This document shows, piece after piece, positions 11,736-22,100 of a stretch of 64,000 nucleotides of DNA. Position 1 is the first letter of the stretch. Every line of letters starts with the position of its first letter. The notes under the pieces are model-generated. The model searched no databases. It was not told the DNA's origin and saw only the letters and a program-made list of their open reading frames with translations. Both the position numbers and the translations under genes were made by a program. Source of the stretch: Molanna angustata (taxonomy: Eukaryota; Arthropoda; Insecta; Trichoptera; Molannidae); NCBI GenBank assembly GCA_963576475.1, contig OY754980.1, forward strand, positions 7,725,186 to 7,789,185. The letters are read 5' to 3'.

Positions 11736-12072
11736 GGGATCAACTATTGTCAGCAAATTCTCAATTAATAACAACATACATACAATACAAACATGGTTAT
11801 ATAACAAAGGGATCAACTATTGTCAGCAAATTCTCAATTAATAACAACATACATACAATACAAACATGGTTATATAACAAAGGGATCAACTATTGTCAGC
11901 AAATTCTCAATTAATAACAACATACATACAATACAAACATGGTTATATAACAAAGGGATCAACTATTGTCAGCAAATTCTCAATTAATAACAACATACAT
12001 ACAATACAAACATGGTTATATAACAAAGGGATCAACTATTGTCAGCAAATTCTCAATTAATAACAACATACA
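11736..12072. repeat. 73-bp tandem array, about 4.6 units
   Basis: Units begin gggatcaactattgtcagca at 11736, 11809, 11882, 11955 and 12028, spaced exactly 73 bp and almost identical. The last unit is partial (45 bp). Each unit contains catacatacaatacaaacat. The array abuts the head of SINE A and may have expanded from its flank. The near-identity implies recent expansion; it has no CRISPR-like spacer variation. Confidence 0.9.
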
Positions 12073-12276
12073 CGACAAAACCACTAACATAGGACTCAAT
12101 TAGTGGACCATGAGCTACACAATCATAATTATATTATAGCTTACAATTATTTAGTAATTAATATTAGGTAACTAGTCTACCACCTCGGAACAGGTCTGGC
12201 CTAGTTAGGTGGTAAAAAACCAACCCAATTTCGTTGAATTGATTAGTTATAATAATGTAATTTTTGGTATTTGTAA

Positions 12277-13055
12277 TAAAAACGAATGGGTTGTGGCCAA
12301 CGCTAAACTCCTTACTAACAAGCCATTCTATAAAGTATTAAAATTTTGTATGGAAAATATTCAGCATTTTCAAGAAATGAGTTAAATTATTTTATAATAA
12401 AATATTTTATTATGAAAACTTGATAGGTAACTCTTCAATGCCATTTTATGTAAGTGATGTGCCTTTTTCCCAATTTGAAAATAAAAATTTCAAATATTAA
12501 GTCTCCAGAGTTCGGGGTCACTTTCAAATATTTGACAGTTAAAAAAATTTAGAAGCACTATTCAGATATCCTTCAAAATCTGATGGGGTCTAAGCGAATA
12601 TTAGATATACATATTTGCAAATTTTGAAAATAATCGAATGAGTACTTTAGTCAATAATTGATAAAGTAAAATGAAAACGCCGTACAAAGCACACAGCACA
12701 TAGCTCACACACACATATACACTGTGATGAAACTTTCAGAATACAATCTCAGCATGATAATAGTGTATAGTCGGCCTTCGTGGCTCAGTTGGTTGGGTAT
12801 CTGACTGCTGATCCAAAGGTCCCTGGTTCGATTTCCGGTGCACATACAGTTTTTAATTGGATATTCAGTCTGGATATGTGAGACGATTAATATCGTTAGT
12901 CTCCAGAATGTGGCAACATGTGCTATAGTACCAGTTAGTTGCCCGAGAAGTAATAAATAAATAAATAAATAATCTGCAATAGAAAAAAATACCCTTAAAG
13001 ATTGCGAAATCATAACTCCCCACTATATCCCCATGGGTTGGTGAGGAGTAAAAAA
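12277..13055 (+). repeat. 560-bp repeat family A, copy 2, interrupted by a SINE
   Basis: Same start (aacgaatgggttgtggccaa) and end (tgggttggtgaggagtaaaaa) as the copy at 1196-1758. The sequence is interrupted after about 500 bp by SINE A at 12778-12972, after which the family A 3' end resumes (aatctgcaatagaaaa). Confidence 0.8.
12778..12972 (+). mobile_element. tRNA-headed SINE A (plus copy)
   Basis: Head cgtggctcagttggttggg (A box) and ctggttcgatttccggtg (B box), then a body with ctccagaatgtggcaacatg, then tgcccgagaagtaataaata with an (AATA)n tail. It sits inside family A copy 2, so this SINE jumped after that repeat was in place. Confidence 0.85.
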
Positions 13056-13669
13056 TGATAATTGTCATTTATTTTTAGGTAGATTTTTCAAATAATCATA
13101 GATGTATGTGGATGTTCTATGTCGACCGTCGTTTCACAAATTATTCACAAAACAATTATATTAGGCGGAGTTGCTCCAATTACAATACATACTTTAGACA
13201 GTTCGATATAATACATAAATCCCAAGCAGACTTCAAATCATACATTTTACAATTATTCAGTAAATAGTACCTATACCTAAATTTATTACCTACTTCCATC
13301 ATAATTTGTCTCGCTTACACAATATACTTACACTTTCACCCTTTAATTTTAATTTATTATTATTTTTTCTGTAACAATTTATTATAATTTTTTTTTTTAC
13401 CCTAAAATTTTTTTACTATTTTTTTTCTGTAAAAATATGATTAAATATATATTACCTACTATATGTGAAAACATTTAATTAGATGCAATGTATCATCCAT
13501 ATTTATTATAACTATTGTATATTCTTTTACCATTGTATCTTGTTTGTTTTCCGAAATAAATAAATAAATAAAAAAAATAAATAAATGAATATGTTTGCAT
13601 ATGCATAATGTAAGTCTATTTTCCCACCAGCCGTAAAATTTTTGAAATGACAAAAAAAAACTGACTCAC
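13056..13669 (+). other. probable LINE 3' untranslated end, otherwise intergenic or intronic
   Basis: About 13190-13270 reads weakly like a LINE polymerase end (RQFDIIHKSQADFKSYILQ). It is followed by a T-rich stretch and an (AATA)n tail at about 13551-13587, as expected for a plus-strand LINE 3' end. If the host gene continues leftwards this is intron. Confidence 0.4.
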
Positions 13670-13841
13670 CGGTTCAGCGTCGCAAGCCTCCAGGTCCGGA
13701 ATGGGGTCGTCCGTGCAGAAGTAGTCTGGCGGCTGCAGCAGGGGTGGTCTAGGGGGAGGCGGCAGGAGGAACTGTGGAGGGGGGCCAAGGCAGTCACAGT
13801 CGCCCCTCTCGCCCGCCTCCATCTCCCACATGGTGACGCCA
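13670..13841 (-). CDS. host gene exon 4 (Pro-rich), unknown protein
   Basis: A 172-bp internal exon. The acceptor is ttttgtgttAG at 13843-13842 and the donor GTGAGT starts at 13669. One base completes the codon split from the previous exon, then 57 codons follow to phase 0. The peptide includes GVTMWEMEAGERGDCDCLG, a proline run (PPPQFLLPPPPRPPLLQPP) and an acidic end (CTDDPIPDLEACDAEP). GC content is far above that of the flanks. Poly-proline plus acidic patches suggest a cytoplasmic or disordered region that could bind SH3/WW-type domains, which is inference. The next exon must lie left of 13670 or outside the window. I do not recognise the family. Confidence 0.75.
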
Positions 13842-13941
13842 CTAACACAAAAACATCGTCGTAATTATTACTAATAATGAGACATTTTTCCCGTAAAAAA
13901 ATAATCTAGTCCTATGTTTGAACTATGGGTATTAGTAATTG

Positions 13942-13992
13942 AGACATGGGCTTATTGCCATTAGGCAATTTCTTCCAAACAATCAACATTTT
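13942..13992 (-). mobile_element. SINE B 3' fragment
   Basis: About 50 bp (gggcttattgccattaggca, atttcttccaa) matching the 3' part of SINE B seen at 23538-23745. Only the tail part is present. Confidence 0.5.
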
Positions 13993-14082
13993 AACTTTAT
14001 TTTATAACTCCATAATTTATTATGTAGTTGAGAAAATAGAGGTATGGGGTAAATCATTTAAAACGTATGTAGACAATAATGC

Positions 14083-14310
14083 CGCCGCCGTGGCACATTT
14101 GGTAAGCCGTTTGGTTTCTGTGCGGGCGTCCTGGGTTCGATTCCCAGCAGAGGAGAAATTTATTTAAATTAATTTCTCACGCCAATATTGCTTCTCTGGG
14201 CTGGAAACAATGGTTAGTTGGAAGAAATTGCCATACGGATATAAAATCGGCACTTGCGCAGGGTGCAAGGAAATGTTCGTTATTATTATTATTATTATTT
14301 TAAAGGTTAA
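14083..14310 (+). mobile_element. tRNA-headed SINE B (plus copy)
   Basis: A tRNA-like head at about 14085-14155 with an A-box-like gtggcacatttggtaagc and a perfect B box (gggttcgattcccagc). The body contains ttctctgggctggaaacaat and ttggaagaaattgccatacg. The tail is (TTA)n at 14278-14300. It lies in the intron between the two well supported exons. Minus-strand relatives are at 23538-23745 and 26610-26790. Confidence 0.85.
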
Positions 14311-14338
14311 ACAAAATTTTCCTTAAAAAACATAATAA

Positions 14339-14863
14339 TGTACACTCTAGCACATGCCCATGGGCTAGTATAGTGGATACATCCATGTGACTCCAATGTA
14401 CACTCTAGCACAATATGCCCAAGGGCTAGTATAGTGGATACATTCATGTGACTCCAATGTACACTCTAGCACATGCCCATGGGCTAGTAGAGTGGATACA
14501 TCCATGTGACTCCAATGTACACTCTAGCACATGCCCATGGGCTAGTAGAGTGGATACATCCATGTGACTCCAATGTACACTCTAGCACATGCCCATGGGC
14601 TAGTAGAGTGGATACATCCATGTGACTCCAATGTACACTCTAGCACATGCCCATGGGCTAGTAGAGTGGATACATCCATGTGACTCCAATGTACACTCTA
14701 GCACATGCCCATGGGCTAGTATAGTGGATACATCCATGTGACTCCAATGTACACTCTAGCACATGCCCATGGGCTAGTATAGTGGATACATCCATGTGAC
14801 TCCAATGTACACTCTAGCACATGCCCACGGGCTAGTATAGTAGATACATCCATGTGACTCCAA
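14339..14863. repeat. 58-bp tandem array, nine units, intronic
   Basis: Units starting tgtacactctagcacatgcc occur at 14339, 14397, 14458, 14516, 14574, 14632, 14690, 14748 and 14806. Eight are 58 bp; the second is 61 bp owing to a 3-bp insertion. Units differ at only one to three positions (for example gtatag versus gtagag). Each holds the near-palindrome catgcccatgggc and a second palindrome, acatccatgt. The array sits in the intron between exons at 15126-15425 and 13670-13841. Confidence 0.95.
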
Positions 14864-15125
14864 TGACTCTTATTAGCATTTTATTGCTTTTTATACATGT
14901 ATTAATTTAATTATTGTTACTCGTCACCATTCTTCTTGTAATTGAATGGATTTAAAAAATATAAAATTAAAAATAATAATTAAAAGCTACACAAAAATAA
15001 ATCTTTATAATTTTTTGATTTTATTCTTATAGCTATATTGTATTTTTTTCTTCAAGTCTGAGTCTCAAAGGGAATAAATGTTGTGATAATTTTTCTTATT
15101 CACTATTAACAAAAAATATATGTAC

Positions 15126-15425
15126 CTGTTGTGATCTTTATTTCCTGTATCACTCAGATCCTCTGATTCTGGCTGTATAAGGAGTCTCTGAGCAGCAGGA
15201 GTCGGCAAATATGGAAGGTCGGTGATGTCAGTCAACCTGTCCAAGGGTCGCGGGGTTGTTTGCTCTTGGTGGTCGGACGAGGACGACCTCTGAGTGGCCT
15301 GCAGAGGTACAGACTGATGGCCGAAGTCCAAAGACGCTATCGGTATTCTGGAAGGTTTAGGTGGCTTGATGGCGTCACCGCTCTCGTCGGCCCTATGCAG
15401 ATCCATGCGACCACTGGCACTATTT
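15126..15425 (-). CDS. host gene exon 3 (Ser/Thr/Pro-rich), unknown protein
   Basis: A 300-bp internal exon with a strong acceptor (poly-T, then cAG at 15427-15426) and donor GTACAT starting at 15125. It starts and ends in phase 2, so 99 full codons are enclosed and it joins the next exon cleanly (AG plus T gives Ser). The peptide includes GRMDLHRADESGDAIKPPKP, then IPIASLDFGHQSVPL, QRSSSSDHQEQTTPRP, DRLTDITDLPYLPTPAAQRL and QPESEDLSDTGNKD. It has no hydrophobic segment and many likely phosphorylation sites, as in a cytoplasmic tail or scaffold. The family is not recognised. Confidence 0.78.
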
Positions 15426-15811
15426 CTGAAAAAAAAAATACATTTTAGAGCCATAGAAATATTAACTAAAAATATACTTTTAATATAAATTCGATTGTTT
15501 AAAGATTTTTCAGTTTTCAACATAACACATACATAGGTATTACATAAAAAAATATTATATAAAAAATAGGTATTGTATAAATTTTCATTAAGACAAAATT
15601 AATCATATTACTCTGCAAGATAATGACGAGACGACACACAGCTGAATCTTTTCATGACTCCAAAGACAAACACGACATTCGGCCAAAGACATAACAACTA
15701 TTTAGCTTCAAATTTTTTTCATACGAATAAAAATAATACATACAATTAATGAAACATTTGAAAATTTAGAAAACAAAAGAAACATGGATCCATAAGGCAC
15801 AATATACCTAC
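15426..15811 (-). other. host gene intron 2
   Basis: A 386-bp AT-rich intron between the proposed exon 2 donor (GTAGGT at 15811-15806) and the exon 3 acceptor. No transposon is recognised in it. Confidence 0.4.
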
Positions 15812-15920
15812 TGCGGCAACGTGATCAAGTAACAATAATAGTTTGCAGTCGTCACAGCTTTTTTGTTTGCAGCTAGGAGGTCCGTTGTTGATGTACCAAC
15901 GTTTTTACCATAGTGCGAGA
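15812..15920 (-). CDS. candidate host gene exon 2
   Basis: A 109-bp stretch on the minus strand reads SHYGKNVGTSTTDLLAANKK, then AVTTANYYCYLITLP. The proposed acceptor is gataAG|TC-like (tttttaactgatAG at 15922-15921) and the donor is GTAGGT at 15811. Using these sites it takes in phase 1 and leaves phase 2, exactly what is needed to join the ATG exon at 17224 to the exon at 15425. Without splicing, a TAG follows immediately. The donor context (CCGCA|GT) is weak, and the stretch could instead be a repeat fragment. Confidence 0.4.
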
Positions 15921-16629
15921 CTATCAGTTAAAAACAATAATGCAAATCTGAGTAAATTTATTACTCCATAAGAACTTATATGATGATAATTTTGCCGTCT
16001 GGGATGAGACGTAGTTGTCCTTAAATTCCAGATCGAATTGATAAATTGAACGAGGATTTGTAATTGCAACAATAAAATGAGAATACTTGGCAATTTGTGA
16101 AAATCGAAAAGCCTTGCCAAAACTCGTCACAAAGATAGACAGACATTCGGTTTTTAGATATGATAAGGCGATGGAACGACGTGATACGGTGAGAGTCTAA
16201 CAAATGTCACGATAGAAGTAGGAAATATTCGGGAAATATGCAAAATATTCGCTGACATCTTCAATATTCACCGCAGACTGTTGAGTAACGAATCAGTTAC
16301 TAACGATTTCGCAAAAGGGAAAATGGTTTGTGTATGTAACGAAAACATCATTATACGACGGTTATTCGAAATATAGCATTCGTAGGCGGAAATCTATCGA
16401 GAGATTTTACTGCTTTAATAAAAAGATATCCATAAAAAATAACCAAAAACACCTTTTTGATATTGTAGAATGATACGGGATTGACCTACATAAATTATTT
16501 CAACAAAGTTTGTTATTTGAGCGACACATTTGATAGGAAAGTGTTATGTAAAATACTGGGACAGTTGAATGATAGAAAGGCATGTAGAATAATATATATT
16601 GATGAAATATATAATATCTATAAGGATCC

Positions 16630-16855
16630 TAGGCTCTCTGTACATGCTTGACTGAGCAAGTTCAGATGGACTGGGCACGTATAGAATATGCTGACACCAC
16701 GGGTATGCAAGAAGATCAAGAGGGGTCATCTTGGCAGAAGAAGAAAGGCTGGTAGAGCCAGGCTGCGATAAGATGATGAGGCCAAAAAAGGAAGCAGCCT
16801 AATTAGTGCGATTGGCAAATTGGAGAACGGTAGTAGGAGGCGAGGACTGATTGAA
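16630..16855 (+). mobile_element. RTE-type LINE C-terminal fragment
   Basis: Plus-strand frames give KFRWTGHV, then TPRVCKKIKRGHLGRRRK, then a degraded RLRDEMMRPKKEA and LANWRTVVGGED. The order matches the GHVxR, GRRxxGRPRLRW and SWRxxV blocks of RTE C-termini. It carries stops and frameshifts. Confidence 0.65.
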
Positions 16856-16866
16856 ACATAATTTTT

Positions 16867-16933
16867 AGATCAAAACTAATCAACAGCTCCCTTGAAACAT
16901 CATTTCAAGGAGGCTGTTGATTAGTTTTGATCT
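16867..16933. repeat. 67-bp hairpin
   Basis: agatcaaaactaatcaacag at the left is matched by its complement at the right (ctgttgattagttttgatct). Arms are about 31 bp with two mismatches around a loop of about 5 nt. It could be a minimal fold-back element. Confidence 0.75.
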
Positions 16934-17151
16934 AATGAGTAAAAACAACTATTTTACTAATTCGTTTTTGAGTTCATCAAGAATTATCGCCTGAGATACA
17001 ATAAAAGTAATAGTTAGCTAAAAGATAAAACCTTAAAACTATCGATAGTAAATAAAGATATATAAATACTAAAGTTTTTTCATAGCCATCTTAAATGACG
17101 TTATATGCCAAAAAAGTAATTTTTTTCAATAATTATATATGTAGGTTACAC

Positions 17152-17224
17152 CTGATTGTAATTCAGTAAACTCCCTGCTTCGACTATCCTTTGAAGGTCT
17201 TTTCTCGGGATCTTGGTTTACCAT
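17152..17224 (-). CDS. candidate host gene exon 1 with start codon
   Basis: ATG at 17224-17222 opens 24 codons plus one base before donor GTGTAA (17151). The peptide is MVNQDPEKRPSKDSRSREFT followed by ELQS. It is polar, charged and lysine/arginine-rich, typical of a soluble N-terminus and unlike random AT-rich translation. The splice phase (1) fits the candidate exon at 15920. No signal peptide is encoded. An upstream in-frame stop is not close by, so it could also be an internal exon; I chose the ATG because no good acceptor precedes it. Confidence 0.45.
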
Positions 17225-17691
17225 TTTTTCGGAACACACTTTTTTAGTATAAAATAAACAATGTTCAATCCTTATTAAACATCAAATGAGGCTAACTAAT
17301 TTGTTCGTATATATTTTGCGTAACCATGTATAAAGTAGATTCTGTTGATGGGGTTTACATCACGATGCACAATGGATTCAGAGTAAGTACTTACATTGTT
17401 TGTCTTTCAGGTAGGTACCTACATGGTCTGTCCGGCTAGACTAGACGGTGGCCATATTGAATGCGATGCAGATTGTTAATTTATGCACTGGCTGCCACAC
17501 AGATCGATATTGAAAAGCCTTTCATCTTTTAGGTGTAAACTATTTGGGACAATGCAAAACGTTCAACGCTGCTGTCACAAATATGATATAAAAAACTAAA
17601 AAATCCACAAATGTTTATTTTTGATTCCTCCATTACATAACACATTTATCTGATTTTGTGTTTATTTCAAAACGAAATTGATAAGGACATT

Positions 17692-17830
17692 TGATGGGTT
17701 GATGGAAGAGCGGCTAGCGCGCTGAATTAGGAATTCAATGGGTTCGAAACTCGCCTCTATCGAATTCTTTCATAAGTATAAGTGTGTTTATGTATGGGAA
17801 GATGAATGAATGATAACATGAATGCTATTT
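17692..17830 (+). mobile_element. tRNA-headed SINE C (copy 1)
   Basis: Head gatgggttgatggaagagcg, gctagcgcgctgaatta and a B-box-like gggttcgaaactcgcct, followed by a tail with ttcataagtataagtgtgtt. Diverged relative of the SINE at 35698-35890. Confidence 0.65.
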
Positions 17831-17907
17831 TTTCAAAGATATAGATATTTCCTCAAAAATGTAGTATTATATAGTGGAAGAACTTATAGATTAAGCTTCA
17901 ATTAGTA

Positions 17908-18408
17908 ATAATTCCATCTTCAAAGCACTTCACGGTATGGCTCCTACTTATCTCTCCGAACTTTGCATTCCACTTTCAATTAACGACAGACACTCATCAC
18001 TTCGTTCTGCATCTGCATCCATGGATGGAAAATTAGCTGAAATAAACAGGTTGCACACCAATAGTTTCGGCAATCGTGCGTTTCGAATGCATGGAATAAG
18101 CCAACATATATGACCGAAAATATAATATATCTATGTACCTTCGGAACAAATCTCAAAACGCACCTTTTTCCTAAATCTTACCACAGCCAAAATGATACAT
18201 CTTAACAAATTTTCAGCGCCATTGAGGTGAGATATTCACGAAAACAACGATACATAAATTGTCTAAATTATTATTTTATAATATTGTGTTTTATTTTTTC
18301 ATTTATTGTTATTAACATTGTGTTTTTTATGTACCTTCCTCTCTTTGATTACGGGATTTAATCCTAGTGAGGAAGGCACTAATAAGAAAATGAACATTTT
18401 ATAATTTT
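17908..18408 (+). mobile_element. CR1-type LINE polymerase end and 3' UTR
   Basis: The plus strand reads IFKALHGMAPTYLSELCIPL, then SINDRHSSLRSASASMDG, then RLHTNSFGNRAFRMHG from about 17920 to 18105. This is the FKxLxGxAPxYLxEL to F-x-R-A-x-x-x-W-N end of CR1/L2 polymerases. Frameshifts follow. The tail (about 18270-18408) contains ccttcctctctttgattacg and ctagtgaggaaggcacta. The copy is 5'-truncated. Confidence 0.8.
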
Positions 18409-18589
18409 TTATTAAATAAAATAAAATACTATGATGATGCTTTGAGTGGGACATTATACTACTTATCAACTCTATCGATTTCTTAATACTTATCTACGAA
18501 AACCTTTTCCTTGTTATACAAATATATAAAATAACAAATTCTTGCATTTCTAATTAATAAAAAATCATGTTTCGATAGTCTGCTTATAG

Positions 18590-18885
18590 TGAAATCTTCG
18601 GTATTTTGGAGATATTGCCGGAAGGGCCACTGATAACCTTGAGAAGCTCATCGCAAAGAGGAGTGTAGAAAAACGAGGAGTGAAAAAAAAAATTTAAAAA
18701 AATGTTGAAATCAAATTTTAACAATGCCACTCCGACTCGATGGGAGTGGCATTGTTAAATCCGCTACATGATATTCAATCAACGAATCCATTCGATCTGC
18801 CCAAGATCGGCGAGTGATGGAGTATAGCCGCCATCCTTAGACGTGAGGTCAAGAAGGAAGAAGAAGATAGAGTTTTGACAACTCA
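18590..18885 (+). mobile_element. RTE-type LINE C-terminal fragment with internal hairpin
   Basis: Plus-strand FRYFGDIAGRATDNLEKLIA and KRSVEKRG, then a later RSAKDRRVMEYSRHP-like part and an aagaaggaagaagaagata tail. A small hairpin (aacaatgccactcc with ggagtggcattgtt, 18720-18756) interrupts the expected coding order. Confidence 0.6.
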
Positions 18886-19164
18886 ATATTATATTTCACT
18901 ACATAAAATAACGTGGAACATTATACAAGAAATAAATTTTATGTGCCATAAAATCTACACATGTTTGGATACCTCTGTTCTTGCGTTGTTAAAATAAATG
19001 TTCTCTTAATATATATAAATGTTCACAATTCACGAGTATAATAATCAAGGTAAATTTAAACATTAAGTTTAAATATTACAAATGATTCAGGTGTAGGATG
19101 TACATAGATTCAGTATGTATTATAGGTAAGTACATAATGTAAGGAAGACGAACATTTCTTGTAA

Positions 19165-19518
19165 TTAGCTTCAGTATGTTAATGTTAAATATGTTCAAGA
19201 CACCTACATGCTTTTATGTAATGTTAAGGTAGGTGAACACATTAAATGAAATTGAAGAGATGTTTTTGCAGGAAAATCAAACATGGGATTATTCAAGTGA
19301 TACTAATATTGTTAAAAACAACATAATTTCGACATGTACCAATAACATTTTCAAACGATTGATTAGAATGAGTATACAATCGACGGATTTTAAAGTTTTT
19401 TAAAATGTTTTTGTATTATCTTTACTACATTAAAAATAACTCTTTTAATCGTTATCTCATTTACACAAAACACCCACCTTTCATATAAAGATTAGACTTC
19501 AATGAGAGTCTTAAGACT
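19165..19518 (+). repeat. dispersed repeat family E (copy 1)
   Basis: Aligns over about 350 bp with 56452-56850. Shared blocks are gttcaagacacctacatgc, aaatgaaattgaagagatgt, aatcgacggattttaa, atcgttatctcatttacaca and agtcttaagact. No coding capacity. In this copy the element runs directly into the (TAAAA)n tract. Confidence 0.75.
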
Positions 19519-19519
19519 A

Positions 19520-20087
19520 TAAAATAAAATAAAATAAAATAAAATAAAATAAAATAAAATAAAATAAAATAAAATAAAATAAAATAAAATAAAATAAAAT
19601 AAAATAAAATAAAATAAAATAAAATAAAATAAAATAAAATAAAATAAAATAAAATAAAATAAAATAAAATAAAATAAAATAAAATAAAATAAAATAAAAT
19701 AAAATAAAATAAAATAAAATAAAATAAAATAAAATAAAATAAAATAAAATAAAATAAAATAAAATAAAATAAAATAAAATAAAATAAAATAAAATAAAAT
19801 AAAATAAAATAAAATAAAATAAAATAAAATAAAATAAAATAAAATAAAATAAAATAAAATAAATTAAAATAAAATAAAATAAAATAAAATAAAATAAAAT
19901 AAAATAAAATAAAATAAAATAAAATAAAATAAAATAAAATAAAATAAAATAAAATAAAATAAAATAAAATAAAATAAAATAAAATAAAATAAAATAAAAT
20001 AAAATAAAATAAAATAAAATAAAATAAAATAAAATAAAATAAAATAAAATAAAACGAAATAAAATAAAATGAAATAAAATGAAAGAT
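19520..20087. repeat. (TAAAA)n microsatellite, about 570 bp
   Basis: More than 100 consecutive TAAAA units, with one variant unit near 19864 and substitutions (cgaaa, tgaaa) only in the last 40 bp. It is bordered by repeat family E on the left and family D on the right. It may be the expanded A-rich tail of the family E element; the 56452-56850 copy lacks it. Purity over this length suggests recent expansion or an assembly-determined length. Confidence 0.97.
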
Positions 20088-20088
20088 A

Positions 20089-20225
20089 AAGGTTCATCTA
20101 TTTATAGCTGTACGGTTCGGCTACAACACATTTAGTTGCACAAAACCAAATGTGTTGTAGTCACTATAGTTCGGTTAATTTTAACATGAAATTTTGTTAC
20201 AAGTAATATTTTTTTTTTGAGTGAA
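20089..20225 (+). repeat. dispersed repeat family D (copy 1)
   Basis: Matches 51231-51372: tatttatagctgtacggttc, agttgcacaaaaccaaatgt, ttcggttaattttaacatga and ttttgttac followed by a T- or A-rich end. Function and class are unknown. Confidence 0.7.
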
Positions 20226-20810
20226 TGTAACCTAGAAGTATACATAGTTAATTCTCTCTGCCGACCGTATATTGCGTGACATTATACTGTATTATTTGAA
20301 GAGACTTCTCGAGATATTATTCCATTACTTAATATAAACTATGTACTTCCTTAGTTAGTCTTTATATTCCCAACGGTATCAAAAATATAATATTCTATTC
20401 TTGATTTTCCTTCATCGGACATGTATTTAATTATCTTCATCTGTTTGCCCTATCTACCCAAGATATACCTATACCTACAATCTCCATTCTCTTATATCAT
20501 TATATACATACACCATGTTCTACATAATAACGATTGGTTAAAACAAACTGGAGTAAGGAGTATGTATCTTCACATAAGATATTATATTGCGTTGTATGTA
20601 CGCAGGAGGGGTGTAAGTAATTGAGTTATTCACAACCATACATATAATATGTTTATTTATGATATATTAACTCGTTATATACAACGACTTCCTTGAGGTG
20701 AACGAAGAAAATTTCATTTCAAAATCAAGAAAAACGATGTTTAGAAGAAAATATTAAAAAAATATATTACACATACAGAATAAACGACTACAACTACATA
20801 CGTAACAACA
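20226..20810. other. AT-rich spacer
   Basis: No supported feature. Confidence 0.5.
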
Positions 20811-21035
20811 CGATATTTCCCTAATGGGGACGGCAAAGAGAACCGAACGTCATATTTTCCTATCATGACACGCATCCGTTGCATCATCACCATTCATACG
20901 TAGTCTAATACTAACACGTTCGTCTGTTGTTCAAGCATCTTTCAATTCCTTTTTTTTCAAAATGTCGTACACATGGTCGAGCCTTTTTTTTCTTGGACGG
21001 TCTCGTCCTATCATTGCATTTCTGTCCGTTTTTTT
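20811..21035 (-). mobile_element. RTE-type LINE 3' end, family R1 (copy 4)
   Basis: Degenerate relative of 8642-8870, with the common terminus mutated (cacgatatttccctaatggg) and blocks such as ggcaaagagaaccgaacgtc and cgttcgtctgttgttcaagc. It is the most diverged copy of this family. Confidence 0.6.
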
Positions 21036-21640
21036 TACTGCATGGGTTTGACTTTTAGACGCTGAAAAAATAGCCTCACCGAAGTTTTTTGTTTTTTTTA
21101 GCATTCGACATAATTTTCTTAGTGATTGTTTTTCAAATCAATGACAGAATAATCAAAATAAAAAATAACCACATAAATTAACCTTTAAATTTGCCAGCCA
21201 CTAGAGACTACGGTAATAATTAATTTACAGATGGGATAAAGAATGAGGTATTCACAAATTTAGTAGGCAATGAAAATCATTCTTGAATATAAGAATGAAT
21301 ATTTAGTGCTGTCATATTCAAGTGAAGAGATACTTTACCAAGTAGTATTCAATTTATTATTTTTTTACATATGAAGTTTTTGAAAAGTATGGTATACCAA
21401 ACAGTTAAAATAAACCAATGAAAAGTAAAAAAGGACCCTTTTTTTTACTTGAATGATTTCAATGAGTAAAAAAAATATAATAAAAGAAAACAAGGACAAG
21501 GAGAGGAAAAGTAGAAGAAATTCGTGATATAAACGTTAAAAAAGACACATTTTTTTAATATACCTACTCTCACTTAGATCTCTTAACTATGTACCTACTT
21601 ATATTGTAAAATAAGAGAATTTGAAGTGAGATATTGACGA
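21036..21640. other. AT-rich spacer
   Basis: No supported feature; several poly-T and poly-A tracts. Confidence 0.5.
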
Positions 21641-21654
21641 TATCTCACGATATG

Positions 21655-22100
21655 ACGATATGCTACCCGGTTATGGAACAACTTGGCCCTTGACATTAGA
21701 ACTGCACCAACGTTAGCAACCTTCAAAACCAGATTAAAGAGCTCGCTCCTACTTTCTATTTCTTAACCAACATACTCCCCATTTATTTCCCTATTCCTGT
21801 AGTTAGTCATATCTCCTCTTTTTTTCCCTTTCCTCCCATAGTGTTTGTAACAGGTTTCATCTAAGATTTGTTTAATTTTTCATTGATGTATATATTTTTA
21901 TTCATATTACTTTCTTGTGTTTAAATGTATTTGGTTTATAGTTTTATATAGGTTTTCTTTTATTTTGTACATGTACCATTTTCACTCATAACTATTACAG
22001 ATGGTTGTCTAGAAGAATTTTCCACTAGGCAATAAGTCCGCCATTTGTACTAGCAAATAAGAATTGTACAATAAAGTGTTTAAATGAATAAATAAATATC
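21655..22100 (+). mobile_element. CR1/L2-type LINE polymerase end and 3' UTR
   Basis: The plus strand reads TRLWNNLALDIRTAPTLATF, then KTRLKSSLLLSIS and a stop near 21765. This is the RLWNxLPxxIRxAxxLxxFKxxLK block. The 3' untranslated region contains ccactaggcaataagtccgc and cattttgtacta-like elements, ending in an aataaagtg signal and an (AAAT)n tail. Confidence 0.75.

Larger units (their letters stand above)
15921..17151 (-). other. proposed host gene intron 1 with LINE fragment and hairpin
   Basis: AT-rich sequence that contains a plus-strand RTE fragment (16630-16855) and a 67-bp hairpin (16867-16933). No additional exon is supported. Confidence 0.4.

Noticed and set aside
11736..12072. 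CRISPR-like array
   Set aside because: Units are contiguous 73-bp tandem repeats with no variable spacers, in a eukaryotic context. The same reasoning excludes the 58-bp array at 14339-14863.
15260..15448. 62-residue plus-strand frame
   Set aside because: Overlaps the minus-strand host exon, which has proper splice sites; shadow.
19864..20097. Frame encoding repeated YFILF units
   Set aside because: It is a translation of the (TAAAA)n microsatellite.
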